Part shown: piece by piece, positions 7,307-15,525 of the stretch
Numbering within the stretch: the first letter of the stretch is position 1
Layout of the letters: every line of letters begins with the position of its first letter
NCBI RefSeq assembly: GCF_011440375.1
Contig: NZ_JAAOIR010000002.1
Coordinates: forward strand, 806,001 to 870,000
Direction of reading: 5' to 3'
Length of the DNA: 64,000 bases
From: Halorubellus sp. JP-L1
GTDB taxonomy: Archaea; Halobacteriota; Halobacteria; Halobacteriales; Natrialbaceae
Notes under the pieces: model-generated
Told to the model about the DNA's origin: nothing
The model's input: only the letters and a program-made list of their open reading frames with translations
Databases searched by the model: none
Program-made: the position numbers and the translations under genes

Positions 7307-8470
7307 ATGACCTCCCAGGACGTCTCGGACGCGCCGACGGTCGCGCCGCGCGTACTCGCCGACCGGGTGGCGCGCGGCGACGACGTCGCCATCGTCGACC
7401 TCCGGAACCGCGACGAGGTCGACGAGTGGCGGATCGACGGCCCTAACGTCACCGTCGAGCAGGTGCCGTACTCGCGGTTCGTGCAGGCGCAGGTGACGGG
7501 TGACGTCGCGGACCTCGTCGCGGACGTCCCCGAGCCCTTGGTGGTGGTGTGCGCGGCCGGCGAGGCGAGCGCGGAGGTCGCGAACGCGCTCGCGGAGGCC
7601 GGCGTGGACGCCGTCCATCTGGAAGCGGGCATGGAGGGGTGGGCGCGGCTCATCACGTCCGTGGAGACGGAGACGAGCGCGGGGACGATAGTCCAGTACG
7701 ACCGGCCGTCGAGCGGGTGCCTGAGTTACCTGCTCGTCTCGGGCGACGAGGCGGTCGTGGTCGACCCGCTCCGGGCGTTCACGGACCGGTACGCGCGGGA
7801 CGCGAGCGACCGGAACGCGGACATCGCGTACGCGATCGATACGCACGTGCACGCCGACCACGTCTCCGGCGTTCGCGACGTCGCGCGCGGCACGGACGCC
7901 CAGCCCGTGCTGCCGGAGGGCGCGCGCGAGCGCGGACTGACGTACGGTGCACGACCGCTCGCGGCCGGCGAGACGCTCGCGTTCGGCGACGCGGCCGTGC
8001 GCGCGGTCGGACTTCCCGGCCACACCTCGGAGATGACGGGCCTGGAGTTCGGGGACGCGGTCCTCGTCGGCGACTCCGTCTTCGTCGACGGCGTCGCCCG
8101 ACCGGACCTCGAAGCACAGTTCGACGATGACCCGGAGGCGAGAGCGCTCGACCTCGCGGAACGCCTGCATCGAACGATCACGGAGCAGCTCTGCTCGCTT
8201 CCGCCGACGACGCGACTGTTCCCGGGGCACCGGAGTCCGGACGCGCCGCGCGCCGACGACGGCACGTTCTCGACGACCGTCGCCGACGTCCACGACACCC
8301 TGGACGCAGTCGGTCGCGACCGGGCGGCGTTCGTCGACGCGGTGCTCTCCGAGTCGCCGCCACCGAAGAACTACCGGCGCATCGTCGACGTGAACCTCGG
8401 CCGGGAGTCCATCGACGACGAGACGGCGTTCGAACTGGAACTCGGCCCGAACAACTGCGCAGTGAACTGA
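7307..8470 (+). CDS. Rhodanese-metallo-beta-lactamase fusion, persulfide dioxygenase-like
   Basis: The 387-residue protein fuses two domains. Residues 10-115 are a rhodanese domain with the sulfur-accepting cysteine in VVCAAGEAS (about residue 83). Residues 125-350 are a metallo-beta-lactamase domain with HVHADH (about 184), the PGHTSEM histidine (about 240), the GDSVFVDG aspartate (about 257) and a final FPGH (about 305). This is the ETHE1/Blh persulfide-dioxygenase arrangement, which oxidises persulfide sulfur to sulfite. The C-terminal 60 residues are an extension. The TGA stop is the first three bases of a 28-bp tandem array. Confidence 0.85.
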   Translation: MTSQDVSDAPTVAPRVLADRVARGDDVAIVDLRNRDEVDEWRIDGPNVTVEQVPYSRFVQAQVTGDVADLVADVPEPLVVVCAAGEASAEVANALAEAGVDAVHLEAGMEGWARLITSVETETSAGTIVQYDRPSSGCLSYLLVSGDEAVVVDPLRAFTDRYARDASDRNADIAYAIDTHVHADHVSGVRDVARGTDAQPVLPEGARERGLTYGARPLAAGETLAFGDAAVRAVGLPGHTSEMTGLEFGDAVLVGDSVFVDGVARPDLEAQFDDDPEARALDLAERLHRTITEQLCSLPPTTRLFPGHRSPDAPRADDGTFSTTVADVHDTLDAVGRDRAAFVDAVLSESPPPKNYRRIVDVNLGRESIDDETAFELELGPNNCAVN

Positions 8471-8541
8471 GTGGCGACCGATTCGCGCTGCAGACTGAGT
8501 GGCGACCGATTCGCGCTGCAGACTGAGTGGCGACCGATTCG
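8468..8541. repeat. 28-bp tandem repeat starting at a stop codon, 2.6 copies
   Basis: Units start at 8468, 8496 and 8524, each with TGAGTGGCGACCGATTCG. The first two are identical over all 28 bp. The first TGA is the stop codon of the persulfide-dioxygenase-like gene. The array lies between two convergent genes. Confidence 0.95.
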
Positions 8542-8582
8542 TGTCGATACGTCGCCGCACCGGGATGCGTCGGAGACGGACG

Positions 8583-8822
8583 CTACTGGCGGAGGAACTC
8601 GGTGATGGCGCCGACGACGAGGACGCCGGCGAACAGCGACCCGATGAGGAAGAGGGGTTCCAGTTGGACGTAGAAAGCGACGCCAACGAAGACGAGTCCG
8701 TTCACTGCGGCGAGCCCCTGGTTCGTGGAGTCCCCGTCGAACGTGGTGAACGGCGTCGCGAGCAGTCCACCGGCGGCGAACGCGAGTACGGAGGCGAACA
8801 GCGTGGTGACGATACCGGCCAT
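8583..8822 (-). CDS. Small membrane protein
   Basis: The product is a 79-residue protein with three hydrophobic segments (about residues 5-25, 38-55 and 57-75). It contains the short motif PFTTFDGDSTNQGLAAVNG between the first two, which is conserved in appearance with haloarchaeal small membrane proteins. Start ATG at 8822. No function is assignable. It lies 147 nt from the ferredoxin gene on the same strand. Confidence 0.6.
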   Translation of the reverse strand: MAGIVTTLFASVLAFAAGGLLATPFTTFDGDSTNQGLAAVNGLVFVGVAFYVQLEPLFLIGSLFAGVLVVGAITEFLRQ

Positions 8823-8968
8823 ACGCCACGGAACGACGTCTCGTTATAAAAGCCGTGCGGAGTCGACTCGACCGACGCCTGCGTCCCACCCGGTGCGCGC
8901 ACGATGGACGTGCGGTTCGCGTTACGGCCGGTCGTCCACACGTCCGGCCGATCGTCGACGCGTTCCGC

Positions 8969-9301
8969 TCAGTCGTCGGCGGCCGCGGCCTGGTCGCCCA
9001 TCGCGTCGACGTCGTCCTCGATGCTCGGCGGGTACTCGCCGCGGTCGAGTTTGAGGTCCGAGTTCGGGCGTGCCATGCACGTCAGCGCGTAGTTCTCTCT
9101 CTCCTCGTCCGTGAGACCGCGGGCGGCGGGCTGGGTGACGTCGCCCTCGACGATCTCCGCCGAGCACGCCAGGCACATCCCGACCCGGCACGAGTACTCC
9201 TGGGCGATGCCCTCCTCGATGCATCGCTTGAGGATCGTCTGCTTGTCCGAGACGGTGATGGACTCGCCCGTCCCCACGAACTCCACGGTGTACTCCGTCA
9301 T
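8969..9301 (-). CDS. fdx: 2Fe-2S plant-type ferredoxin
   Basis: This is a soluble electron carrier of 110 residues. It has the C-x4-C-x2-C motif SCRVGMCLACSA (about residues 37-48) and the distant fourth cysteine in ALTCMA (about 80), the plant-type [2Fe-2S] pattern. It lacks the long N-terminal insertion of the main haloarchaeal ferredoxin, so it is a shorter paralogue. The start ATG at 9301 (MTEYTVEF) is preferred to a nine-codon extension. It is divergent from the geranylgeranyl reductase gene; that reductase family needs low-potential electrons, and a partnership is plausible but not shown. Confidence 0.85.
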   Translation of the reverse strand: MTEYTVEFVGTGESITVSDKQTILKRCIEEGIAQEYSCRVGMCLACSAEIVEGDVTQPAARGLTDEERENYALTCMARPNSDLKLDRGEYPPSIEDDVDAMGDQAAAADD

Positions 9302-9322
9302 GTCCACGCCTTCCGGGACCCG

Positions 9323-9385
9323 GAACAAAACTCTTTACTACAATTCTGGCCCCGTCGAGACGACGGATTCGCGTGTAAAGTTTCT
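9323..9385. promoter_or_regulatory. Divergent promoter region of fdx and the prenyl reductase
   Basis: Two AT-rich patches lie in the spacer. One at 9323-9335 (minus-strand AGAGTTTTGTTCC) is about 27 nt before the fdx start. One at 9373-9385 (GTGTAAAGTTTC) is about 33 nt before the ATG at 9412. Each has the spacing of a haloarchaeal TATA box for its own gene. Confidence 0.45.
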
Positions 9386-9411
9386 TCATAGTGGCGCGAT
9401 TCTCCGGGCGT

Positions 9412-10782
9412 ATGACCACGCACGAGTACGACGTCGTCGTCGTCGGTGCCGGCACGTCGGGCTGTTACGCCGCGGCGACGCTCGCCCGCGAAGGCCTGTC
9501 CGTCGCCGTCGTCGAACGGAAGACCGAGGAGGAGGCGGGCCACATCGCGTGCGGCGACGCGCTGAAGGGCGCGAACGCGTTCCCGGAGGCGATCCCGAAG
9601 TCGAAGATCGAGTCGGCGTTCACGAACACGGACGTCGACCACGGTCGCTTCGAGATCCCACAGGAGGACACCGTCCTCGACATTCCGGTCCCGGGCGAAC
9701 TCGCGGTCATCGACCGCTGGGAGTACGGCCGCCTCATCATCGACGGGGCGAGCGAGGCGGGCGCGGAGTTCCACTACGACACGGTCGTGCAGGACGTCCA
9801 GCAGACCGCCGACGGCCAGGTCGCCGGCGTCCGCGGGAAGCGCAAGGGCGACGTCGTCACGTACGACGCGGACGTCGTCATCGACGCCGCGGGCGCGCTC
9901 AGCATCCTCCAGGACAAGGCCGACCTGGAGGCCGCGACGTTCGACACGAACGTGACGTACTCGCAGTTCTGTTCGGCGTACCGCGAGATCGTCGAGGTCG
10001 ACGAACCCGTCGAGTGGTCGGACGCGCTCGTGTTCAAGCCGACGGAGCGCGCGGCGGGCTACCTCTGGTACTTCCCTCGCACCGAGACGGAGATCAACGT
10101 CGGACTCGGGTTCCAGATGACCGAGGAGCCGATGAAGCTCGTCGAGGACCTGAAGCGCGACCTGCGAGCGCGACCGGAGTTCCAGGGCGCGACGGTCACG
10201 GACAAACTCGGCGCGGCGCTCCCGACGCGGCGGCCGTACGACTCCGCGGTCGCGCCAGGGTTCATCGCGGTCGGCGACGCCGCCGGCCACGTCAATCCGA
10301 CGACGGGCGGCGGGATCGCCGGCGCGGCGTACGCCGGGAAGTACGCGGCCGAGCAAGCGATGGACGCGATCGCCGCGGGCGACGTGAGCGAGGCGGCGCT
10401 CTGGGCGTACAACGAGCGCGTCATGGAGCACTTCGGCGGCCGATACGCGGCCCTGGACGTGTACAACATCCTCTCGACCGCGGTCGACGTCGACGACCTC
10501 ATGGGCTTGCTCGCGGCACTCCCCGGCGAGAACCTCGCGGAGGCACTGTACGAGGGGTCGACGAGCTTCGGCCTGAAACTCAAACTCAAGGCCGCGATCA
10601 AGAGCTTCGGGTACTGGGGCCAGATCTACGACTTCTACAGGACGAAGACCGTCGCGGACGACCTGCTCTCGCACTACGAGCAGTACCCGAGTTCGCCCGA
10701 CAGCTTCGACGTGTGGCAGAATCGACGCGACGACATCATGGACGACGTGTACGCGACGACGGGCGCGGACCCGAAGTACTGA
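9412..10782 (+). CDS. Geranylgeranyl reductase family FAD protein
   Basis: The 456-residue flavoprotein starts with a Rossmann dinucleotide motif VVVGAGTSGCYAA (residues 9-21). It carries the family-typical glutamate-rich stretch plus a conserved cysteine (HIACGDALKG, about 47-56) and a second FAD motif GDAAGHVNPTTGGGI (about 290-304). The family saturates the isoprenoid chains of archaeal lipids (digeranylgeranylglycerophospholipid reductase) or related prenyl substrates; several paralogues per haloarchaeal genome are normal. ATG 9412 is preferred over a GTG at 9391 because of the Rossmann position and promoter spacing. The divergent ferredoxin could be the electron donor. Confidence 0.85.
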   Translation: MTTHEYDVVVVGAGTSGCYAAATLAREGLSVAVVERKTEEEAGHIACGDALKGANAFPEAIPKSKIESAFTNTDVDHGRFEIPQEDTVLDIPVPGELAVIDRWEYGRLIIDGASEAGAEFHYDTVVQDVQQTADGQVAGVRGKRKGDVVTYDADVVIDAAGALSILQDKADLEAATFDTNVTYSQFCSAYREIVEVDEPVEWSDALVFKPTERAAGYLWYFPRTETEINVGLGFQMTEEPMKLVEDLKRDLRARPEFQGATVTDKLGAALPTRRPYDSAVAPGFIAVGDAAGHVNPTTGGGIAGAAYAGKYAAEQAMDAIAAGDVSEAALWAYNERVMEHFGGRYAALDVYNILSTAVDVDDLMGLLAALPGENLAEALYEGSTSFGLKLKLKAAIKSFGYWGQIYDFYRTKTVADDLLSHYEQYPSSPDSFDVWQNRRDDIMDDVYATTGADPKY

Positions 10783-10842
10783 CCGCAGCCCCTTCTCGGA
10801 GTGCTTTCGAGACCGACTGTCGATAGCGAGCGGTCGCCTAAC

Positions 10843-10899
10843 GGTGTGCGTCGCGTGCTCGACGGTTTGCGTCGCGTGCTCGACGGTGTGCGTCGAAGA
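10843..10899. repeat. 21-bp tandem repeat, 2.7 copies
   Basis: The unit GGTGTGCGTCGCGTGCTCGAC is repeated at 10864 with one substitution and partly at 10885. It lies between the 3' ends of the convergent reductase gene and the membrane protein gene ending at 10924. Confidence 0.85.
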
Positions 10900-10923
10900 T
10901 CGAGGTCGCCGGCGTGGACGCGG

Positions 10924-11358
10924 TCAGCGGAAGCCGGTGCCGATGTCGATGGCGTGGTCGTCGCTCGTGTCCGTGCGGCCGCCGACCGCGATGTCCTCCG
11001 AGGTGAGGAGTGCGACGATGGCGACGACGTTGATCCCGGCCATGACGGCGCCCACGAGCGCGACGGAGGTGGCGTCGAGGTTGCTCGCGCACATGACTGC
11101 GAAGACGCCGGCGGCACCGAGGTGCACGGGGACGGCGAGCTTTCGAGCGGCGGGACGCATCGAGAACACGCCCGCAGAGATGCCGACGACGAGGAACCCG
11201 CCGACGAAGTACGCGACCTGGGCGACGAGCGTCCCAGGTGCGAAGTGGAGGCCGACGAGGAACTCCAGGAGTGCCACCGAGAGGGCGAAGCCGCCGGTGA
11301 GGAGCCCGCAGACGGCCGCGACTGCGGTTCCAGTCGCTCGTTCTTTTCGCTTCGACAT
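10924..11358 (-). CDS. Four-helix membrane protein of unknown function
   Basis: The product is a 144-residue protein from ATG 11358 (MSKRKERATG). It has four hydrophobic segments at about residues 10-30, 42-65, 74-92 and 98-118, and a hydrophilic acidic tail. A minus-strand GATTTTATCC patch lies about 27 nt upstream of the start, which supports the start over the long open frame that continues upstream. No family is recognised. The next gene upstream on the same strand is also a small membrane protein. Confidence 0.6.
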   Translation of the reverse strand: MSKRKERATGTAVAAVCGLLTGGFALSVALLEFLVGLHFAPGTLVAQVAYFVGGFLVVGISAGVFSMRPAARKLAVPVHLGAAGVFAVMCASNLDATSVALVGAVMAGINVVAIVALLTSEDIAVGGRTDTSDDHAIDIGTGFR

Positions 11359-11468
11359 ACTGGAACGAATGCGCCAGCGATGGATAAAATCTTCGGAGTG
11401 ACTGGCGGAATTATCTGTTGGTCGGGCGTCGATTCCACGGGTGCGGTTGCGCGCCGACGGGTGCCCGT

Positions 11469-11897
11469 TCAGCGACCGGGACGATAACTCGAGGCGGAGC
11501 CCTCCGAGAGGTCGGGACGAGACGTCCCGAACGCGTCGGCGTCGAGGACGAGCACGGCGAGTGCGGCAGCGTTCAGCCCGAGGACGAGCAGCGAACCGAT
11601 GCTCCCAGCCAGGACGCTCACGGCCTCGACGAGCGAGAACAGGCCGAACAGGACGATCCCGCCGAGGCGCGCCCAGGACTGGACCTTGTAGAGGCCGCCC
11701 GCGAGGACGAGCATCCCGAACCCGAGGAGGACCTGGAACGCCGATAGCAGGAGCGCGACGACGGCGACGCCGGGGGTGCTCGCGGCGCCGATGCCGAGCA
11801 CTCCCGCGCCGAACGCGCCCAGCAGGTTCCATGCCCCACCGATGGCGGCCCATCCTGCAGCGAACGAGACCCCGGCGGGCCGATGCGTCGCGACCAT
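11469..11897 (-). CDS. Four-helix membrane protein of unknown function
   Basis: The 142-residue product begins MVATHRPAGVSFAAG and has four glycine- and alanine-rich hydrophobic segments between residues 10 and 115, then a polar tail (TSRPDLSEGSAS). Haloarchaeal genomes contain many such proteins of this general look (DUF308- or DoxX-like sizes), but no motif decides a family. AT-rich sequence at about 11918-11935 on the minus strand fits a promoter for the ATG at 11897. It is not obviously co-transcribed with the gene at 10924, 110 nt away. Confidence 0.55.
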   Translation of the reverse strand: MVATHRPAGVSFAAGWAAIGGAWNLLGAFGAGVLGIGAASTPGVAVVALLLSAFQVLLGFGMLVLAGGLYKVQSWARLGGIVLFGLFSLVEAVSVLAGSIGSLLVLGLNAAALAVLVLDADAFGTSRPDLSEGSASSYRPGR

Positions 11898-11980
11898 GCC
11901 TTGAACATCCAATAGTAACGAACGTAAAGTTACCGACTCGGGGGTCGAAGGAAAGTCGATAGCGGACGGTCGAACCCGTG

Positions 11981-13258
11981 TCAGGGCCGTTCCGCGGCGA
12001 CGCGCTCGATGGCGCCGACGAGGACGTCGATGCCGATCGGGAGCGAGTCCTCGTCGACGTCGAACGTCGCGGTGTGGTGCCCGCCGGGATGGTCGGTGCC
12101 GACGCCGACGTAGCACGCCAGTCCGCCGCGGTCCTGCACGGCCTGCATGAGGAAGGTCGCATCCTCGCTCCCGCCGAGTTCGTCCCGCTCGACGATCGAG
12201 TCGACGCCCTCGGTACCGCCGGCGACGTCGGACACGTAGTCGACGAGCGCCTGGTCGCTCGTCGCGCTCGGCGCTTGCCCACCGAGGGAGACGTCGAACT
12301 CGCACTCGTGCATCCGGGCCGCGCCCGCGACGACGTCCTCGACGCGATCGCTCATGTAGTCCTTCAGTTCGGTGGTCTCCCCACGCACTTCGATCTGCGC
12401 GCGGACGTCCTCGGCGATGATGTTCGACGCCGTCCCGCCCTCGACGACGCCGGCGTTCACGCGCGTCGCGCCGTCGGAGTGCCGGCTGATCCCGTACATG
12501 TTCTGGACCGCCGCGGCCATCGCTTGCATCGCGTTCCGTCCCTCCTCGGGCTTCGCGCCGGCGTGACCGGGCGCTCCCTCGAACCGGACGTCGAGGTGCT
12601 CGACGGCGAGGAACCCGTCGATGCCCGCCACGACCTCGCCCGTCGGGTGGTCGAGGCCGAGGTGGACGGCGTAGAGGTAGTCGACGTCCGCGAGGTGCTC
12701 GCTCGACGCCATCGCCTTCCCGCCGCCGATGACCTCCTCGGCGGGCTGGAAGAACACCTTCAGCGTCCCCGAGAATTCGGAGTCGCGGATCGCCTCGACG
12801 ACGCCGAGACCGATGGTGGCGTGACCGTCGTGCCCGCAGGCGTGCATCGCGCCCGTCTCGGACCGGAACCCCTCCTTCGCCGGGACGTGCTCGTCGTCCG
12901 TGGACTCCGCGCGCGGCAGGCCGTCGATGTCGACGCGCAACCCGACGGTCGGGCCCGGTCCGCAGTCGACGACGGCGACGCAGCCCGTGTATCCGCCCTC
13001 CATCGCGGCGAGCGTCTCCTCGTCCACGCCGGCGTCGCGCGCCCGCTCGAACCACTCGCCGAGCGCCGCGTCCTCCGGGAGTGCGATCCGGTGCTCGCCG
13101 TCGAGCGCGTCCCGCCCGACGTACAGTTCGTCCACGCCGATCGCCTCCAGTTCCTCGACGATGCGCGCGGTCGTCCAGAACTCGCGCCACGCCGGTTCGG
13201 GCTGTCGATGGAACTCGCGACGCAACGCGACCAGTCGCTCGCGGTCGACTCGTGTCAT
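11981..13258 (-). CDS. M20-family amidohydrolase (AbgB-like)
   Basis: The product is a 425-residue metal-dependent hydrolase. It shows the family metal ligands: the aspartate in LRVDIDGLP (about residue 113), HACGHDGH (about 142-149), the Glu pair in FFQPAEE (about 174) and a late HHT near the C-terminus (about 394). The central dimerisation domain starts near EHLDVRFEGAPGHAG. Relatives hydrolyse N-acyl amino acids, indole conjugates or aminobenzoyl-glutamate; the substrate here is unknown. The start at 13258 has a TATA-like patch (minus-strand CAATTAAGTA) about 29 nt upstream. Confidence 0.85.
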   Translation of the reverse strand: MTRVDRERLVALRREFHRQPEPAWREFWTTARIVEELEAIGVDELYVGRDALDGEHRIALPEDAALGEWFERARDAGVDEETLAAMEGGYTGCVAVVDCGPGPTVGLRVDIDGLPRAESTDDEHVPAKEGFRSETGAMHACGHDGHATIGLGVVEAIRDSEFSGTLKVFFQPAEEVIGGGKAMASSEHLADVDYLYAVHLGLDHPTGEVVAGIDGFLAVEHLDVRFEGAPGHAGAKPEEGRNAMQAMAAAVQNMYGISRHSDGATRVNAGVVEGGTASNIIAEDVRAQIEVRGETTELKDYMSDRVEDVVAGAARMHECEFDVSLGGQAPSATSDQALVDYVSDVAGGTEGVDSIVERDELGGSEDATFLMQAVQDRGGLACYVGVGTDHPGGHHTATFDVDEDSLPIGIDVLVGAIERVAAERP

Positions 13259-13419
13259 ACCCCACCCCAGGCCCGCCGCGTACTTAATTGACCCAGGCTC
13301 GCGCGCGGCTCCTCGGTTCGGAACGCGACGCAGGACGCGACGACGACGCGAGAAGACGGACTTCGTCGCACGGACACCTCGAACTCCACCGCCGCCAGAT
13401 CGGCTGGACGCCGACGCGA

Positions 13420-13752
13420 CTACAGCGGGCGCTGGCCCTGCGAGCGAACGTTCTCGACCTCGACGCTCACGTGGACGGAGGACGGGAACTCCCAGTCCGC
13501 GATCGAGCGCGCGAGGTCGTCGTGCCCGACGAGTTCGACCGTGCGCTCGTAGACGGTGTACTCCCAGTTGCCGAACGCGTCCGCGTCCGCGACGGACTTC
13601 TGGAGCGGGACTCGGAGTTCGGTCGGCGGGTGCGAGCGCGGACCCTTCAGCTCTGCGCCCTTCCGCGAGGCGGCGTCGCAGATGTCGTCGACGACCGAAT
13701 CGAGGACGGTCCGGTCCCCGCTCTCCAGGGTGAGGCGTGTGACGAAGCTCAT
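13420..13752 (-). CDS. uS10-like protein (uS10/mL48 family paralogue)
   Basis: The product has 110 residues. It resembles a stand-alone uS10 ribosomal-protein fold: a beta-strand start (FVTRLTLES), an Asp-rich helix, the loop GPRSHPPTELRVPLQ equivalent to the ribosomal protein's extended hairpin, and a final strand VHVSVEVENV. Haloarchaea carry such paralogues in addition to true rpsJ. Whether it is ribosomal, moonlighting or regulatory is unknown. A minus-strand CCTTTAGGTAG patch lies about 30 nt before the ATG at 13752. Confidence 0.65.
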   Translation of the reverse strand: MSFVTRLTLESGDRTVLDSVVDDICDAASRKGAELKGPRSHPPTELRVPLQKSVADADAFGNWEYTVYERTVELVGHDDLARSIADWEFPSSVHVSVEVENVRSQGQRPL

Positions 13753-13837
13753 TCGTGTACTGTCCCACTCGGGCGACTACCTAAAGGACAACGGAACTGT
13801 CGCGGCGAGGGAGACCGACGTGGAACGCTCTCCGATA

Positions 13838-13850
13838 TTCTCTTAAATCG
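13838..13850 (+). promoter_or_regulatory. TATA-like element of the NUDIX gene
   Basis: CTCTTAAATCGG lies about 27 nt before the ATG at 13871 and is the strongest AT-rich patch in the 118-nt divergent spacer with the uS10-like gene. Confidence 0.45.
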
Positions 13851-13870
13851 GGGTGGTTTACGTACTTGCA

Positions 13871-14308
13871 ATGACAGTCGAAGCTACGAGCGCGGGTGCC
13901 ATCCTCTTCCGGGACACTCGGGGCCAGCGCGAGTACCTTCTCCTCAAGAGCCGTCCCGGGGACTGGGAGTTCCCGAAGGGCGGCGTTGAGGGCGACGAGG
14001 AGTTACAGCAGACCGCCATCCGCGAGGTGAAGGAGGAAGCCGGCATCCACGACTTCCGCCTGCTCGACGGGTTCCGCAAGGACTACGACTACGTCTTCGA
14101 GGCCGGCGGGGACACCATCCACAAGACCGTGCACCTGTTCATCGCGAAGTCCTACGAGGCGAGCGCCGAGCTGTCCACGGAGCACCGCGACCTCCAGTGG
14201 CGCGACTACGACCAGGCCGTGAACACGGTCACGCAGGACGGGCCGCGCGAGATCCTGGAGGAAGCCCACGAGTACCTGAACGCGCTCGAGGACGAGGACG
14301 AGATATAG
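13871..14308 (+). CDS. NUDIX hydrolase (Ap4A hydrolase type)
   Basis: The 145-residue protein probably cleaves diadenosine tetraphosphate or a related nucleoside diphosphate compound. The complete NUDIX box runs over about residues 38-60: GGVEGDEE, then REVKEEAGI, with all catalytic glutamates present. The N-terminal SAGAILFRD strand and the short total length fit the bis(5'-nucleosyl)-tetraphosphatase group. ATG 13871 is chosen over a slightly earlier GTG because of promoter spacing. The acidic C-terminus EDEDEI is typical of the organism. Confidence 0.85.
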   Translation: MTVEATSAGAILFRDTRGQREYLLLKSRPGDWEFPKGGVEGDEELQQTAIREVKEEAGIHDFRLLDGFRKDYDYVFEAGGDTIHKTVHLFIAKSYEASAELSTEHRDLQWRDYDQAVNTVTQDGPREILEEAHEYLNALEDEDEI

Positions 14309-14411
14309 CGGCGTCGACGCCGACCCGGCGGTTCGGCACGCGGAGCGGCGGCTCCACGCGGGGGTCGCTGGCACCGAAAGGGATTCGGTGGTCGGTCGCG
14401 GAGTCGGTGGC

Positions 14412-15497
14412 GTGACGCTTCCGGGTGCGGACGCGGAGTTCCCGTTCGAACTGGCGGTGTGTCGCTGGGCGGAGCGCGAGTGGCCGCCGGGCCGCGAGCG
14501 CGACAGCGCCGTGCTCGTCGCGCGCCAGCTCGGCACGCGCGACCGCCGGTGGGACACCGTCGTCGTCGAGTGCGACCTCGCGGGCCTGACGGCGCGCGGG
14601 GCGTTCGGGGAGCGAGCGCTCTCATCGAACGACCTGCACGTCGTGCGGAACGCGCCCGCGGATTGGACGTACTATCGGGACGCACTTCCCGACCCCGGGT
14701 ATCCGTGGCGGTACGTCCGCGAGGCGATCCACGCGCTGTCGGCGCGTGGCGCGATCGAGCACCGCAAGCGCGGCGGCCGCATCGAGATCCGCCGCATCGG
14801 GCCGTACCCGGACTGGGTGCGGCGGATCGTCGCCGTCGAGAACAAGCCCGACCTGGACCGGAAAGCCGCGGACGTGCTCGCGGACCAGGTCGAGACCGAC
14901 GTCGCGCTCTCGCTCGCGGACGAGGCGTGGGTCGCGACGCGCTCGACGGACGACCGCGTCGAACCGGCGCTCCTGGAGGGATTGCCGGTCGAGGCGGGCA
15001 TCCTCGCGGTCGACGACGCCGTCGGCACCGAGGCCGAGCGGACGACCGCGGACGTCGTCTGGCACCCGCGGTCGCTGGCCGTGGACGACCCCGGTACCAG
15101 GGTTCTCGAGAACCCCGACGCCGCGGACTCCACGGACGGCTTCGACGCGTCCGCGGCGCGCTTCGAGTACGTGGACGTGGACTGGAAGCGAGAGAAGCGA
15201 GCGGCGATCGCGGAGCGCGCGTACGAGCGCGGGTGGCGGTCGTACGTCGACGCGATGCGCCCGGACTGCCGGCACTTCGCGCTCGAGGCCGCCGGCGACG
15301 GCCTCGTTCCCTTCTGTGAGGCGAAGGACCGCTGCCAGACGAGCGCCCAGTGCCGGGGCGCGTGTGGCGACTTCGAGCCGGAACCGCCGGCGTGGCGCCA
15401 GCGCGGGTGGCCGATCGACGGCGGCCCCGGGAAGGGCGCGCGTCGCGTTCTCGAGCGACGTCAGCAGCGGCGTCGGCCGACGCCGGACGACGCCTGA
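14412..15497 (+). CDS. DUF5787 protein, putative PD-(D/E)XK nuclease with cysteine cluster
   Basis: The 361-residue haloarchaeal protein was recognised by its overall look as DUF5787. Residues 1-100 contain a winged-helix-like stretch (REAIHALSARGAIEHRKRGG, about 105-125). The middle has a strand IVAVENKPDLD (about 142-152) followed by a helix and DVALSLADEAWVA, which looks like the E-x-K half of a restriction-endonuclease fold. Near the C-terminus five cysteines occur (about residues 287-325; CEAKDRC, CRGAC), as in metal- or Fe-S-binding nucleases. Start is uncertain: GTG at 14412 (chosen) or 14388. The stop is embedded in a 16-bp duplication. Confidence 0.65.
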   Translation: MTLPGADAEFPFELAVCRWAEREWPPGRERDSAVLVARQLGTRDRRWDTVVVECDLAGLTARGAFGERALSSNDLHVVRNAPADWTYYRDALPDPGYPWRYVREAIHALSARGAIEHRKRGGRIEIRRIGPYPDWVRRIVAVENKPDLDRKAADVLADQVETDVALSLADEAWVATRSTDDRVEPALLEGLPVEAGILAVDDAVGTEAERTTADVVWHPRSLAVDDPGTRVLENPDAADSTDGFDASAARFEYVDVDWKREKRAAIAERAYERGWRSYVDAMRPDCRHFALEAAGDGLVPFCEAKDRCQTSAQCRGACGDFEPEPPAWRQRGWPIDGGPGKGARRVLERRQQRRRPTPDDA

Positions 15498-15522
15498 GAC
15501 GGGAGTCGTCTGAGACGGCTGA
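15491..15522. repeat. 16-bp tandem duplication across a stop codon
   Basis: CGCCTGAGACGG at 15491 and CGTCTGAGACGG at 15507 are the conserved halves of two 16-bp units. The first TGA is the stop codon of the DUF5787 gene (15495-15497). The second copy repeats the TGA context. Confidence 0.6.
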
Positions 15523-15525
15523 CCG

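Noticed and set aside
10783-10923. Plus-strand open frames with VRRVLDGLRRVLDGVRR-like repeats
   Set aside because: These are translations of the 21-bp tandem repeat between two convergent genes, without a start context.
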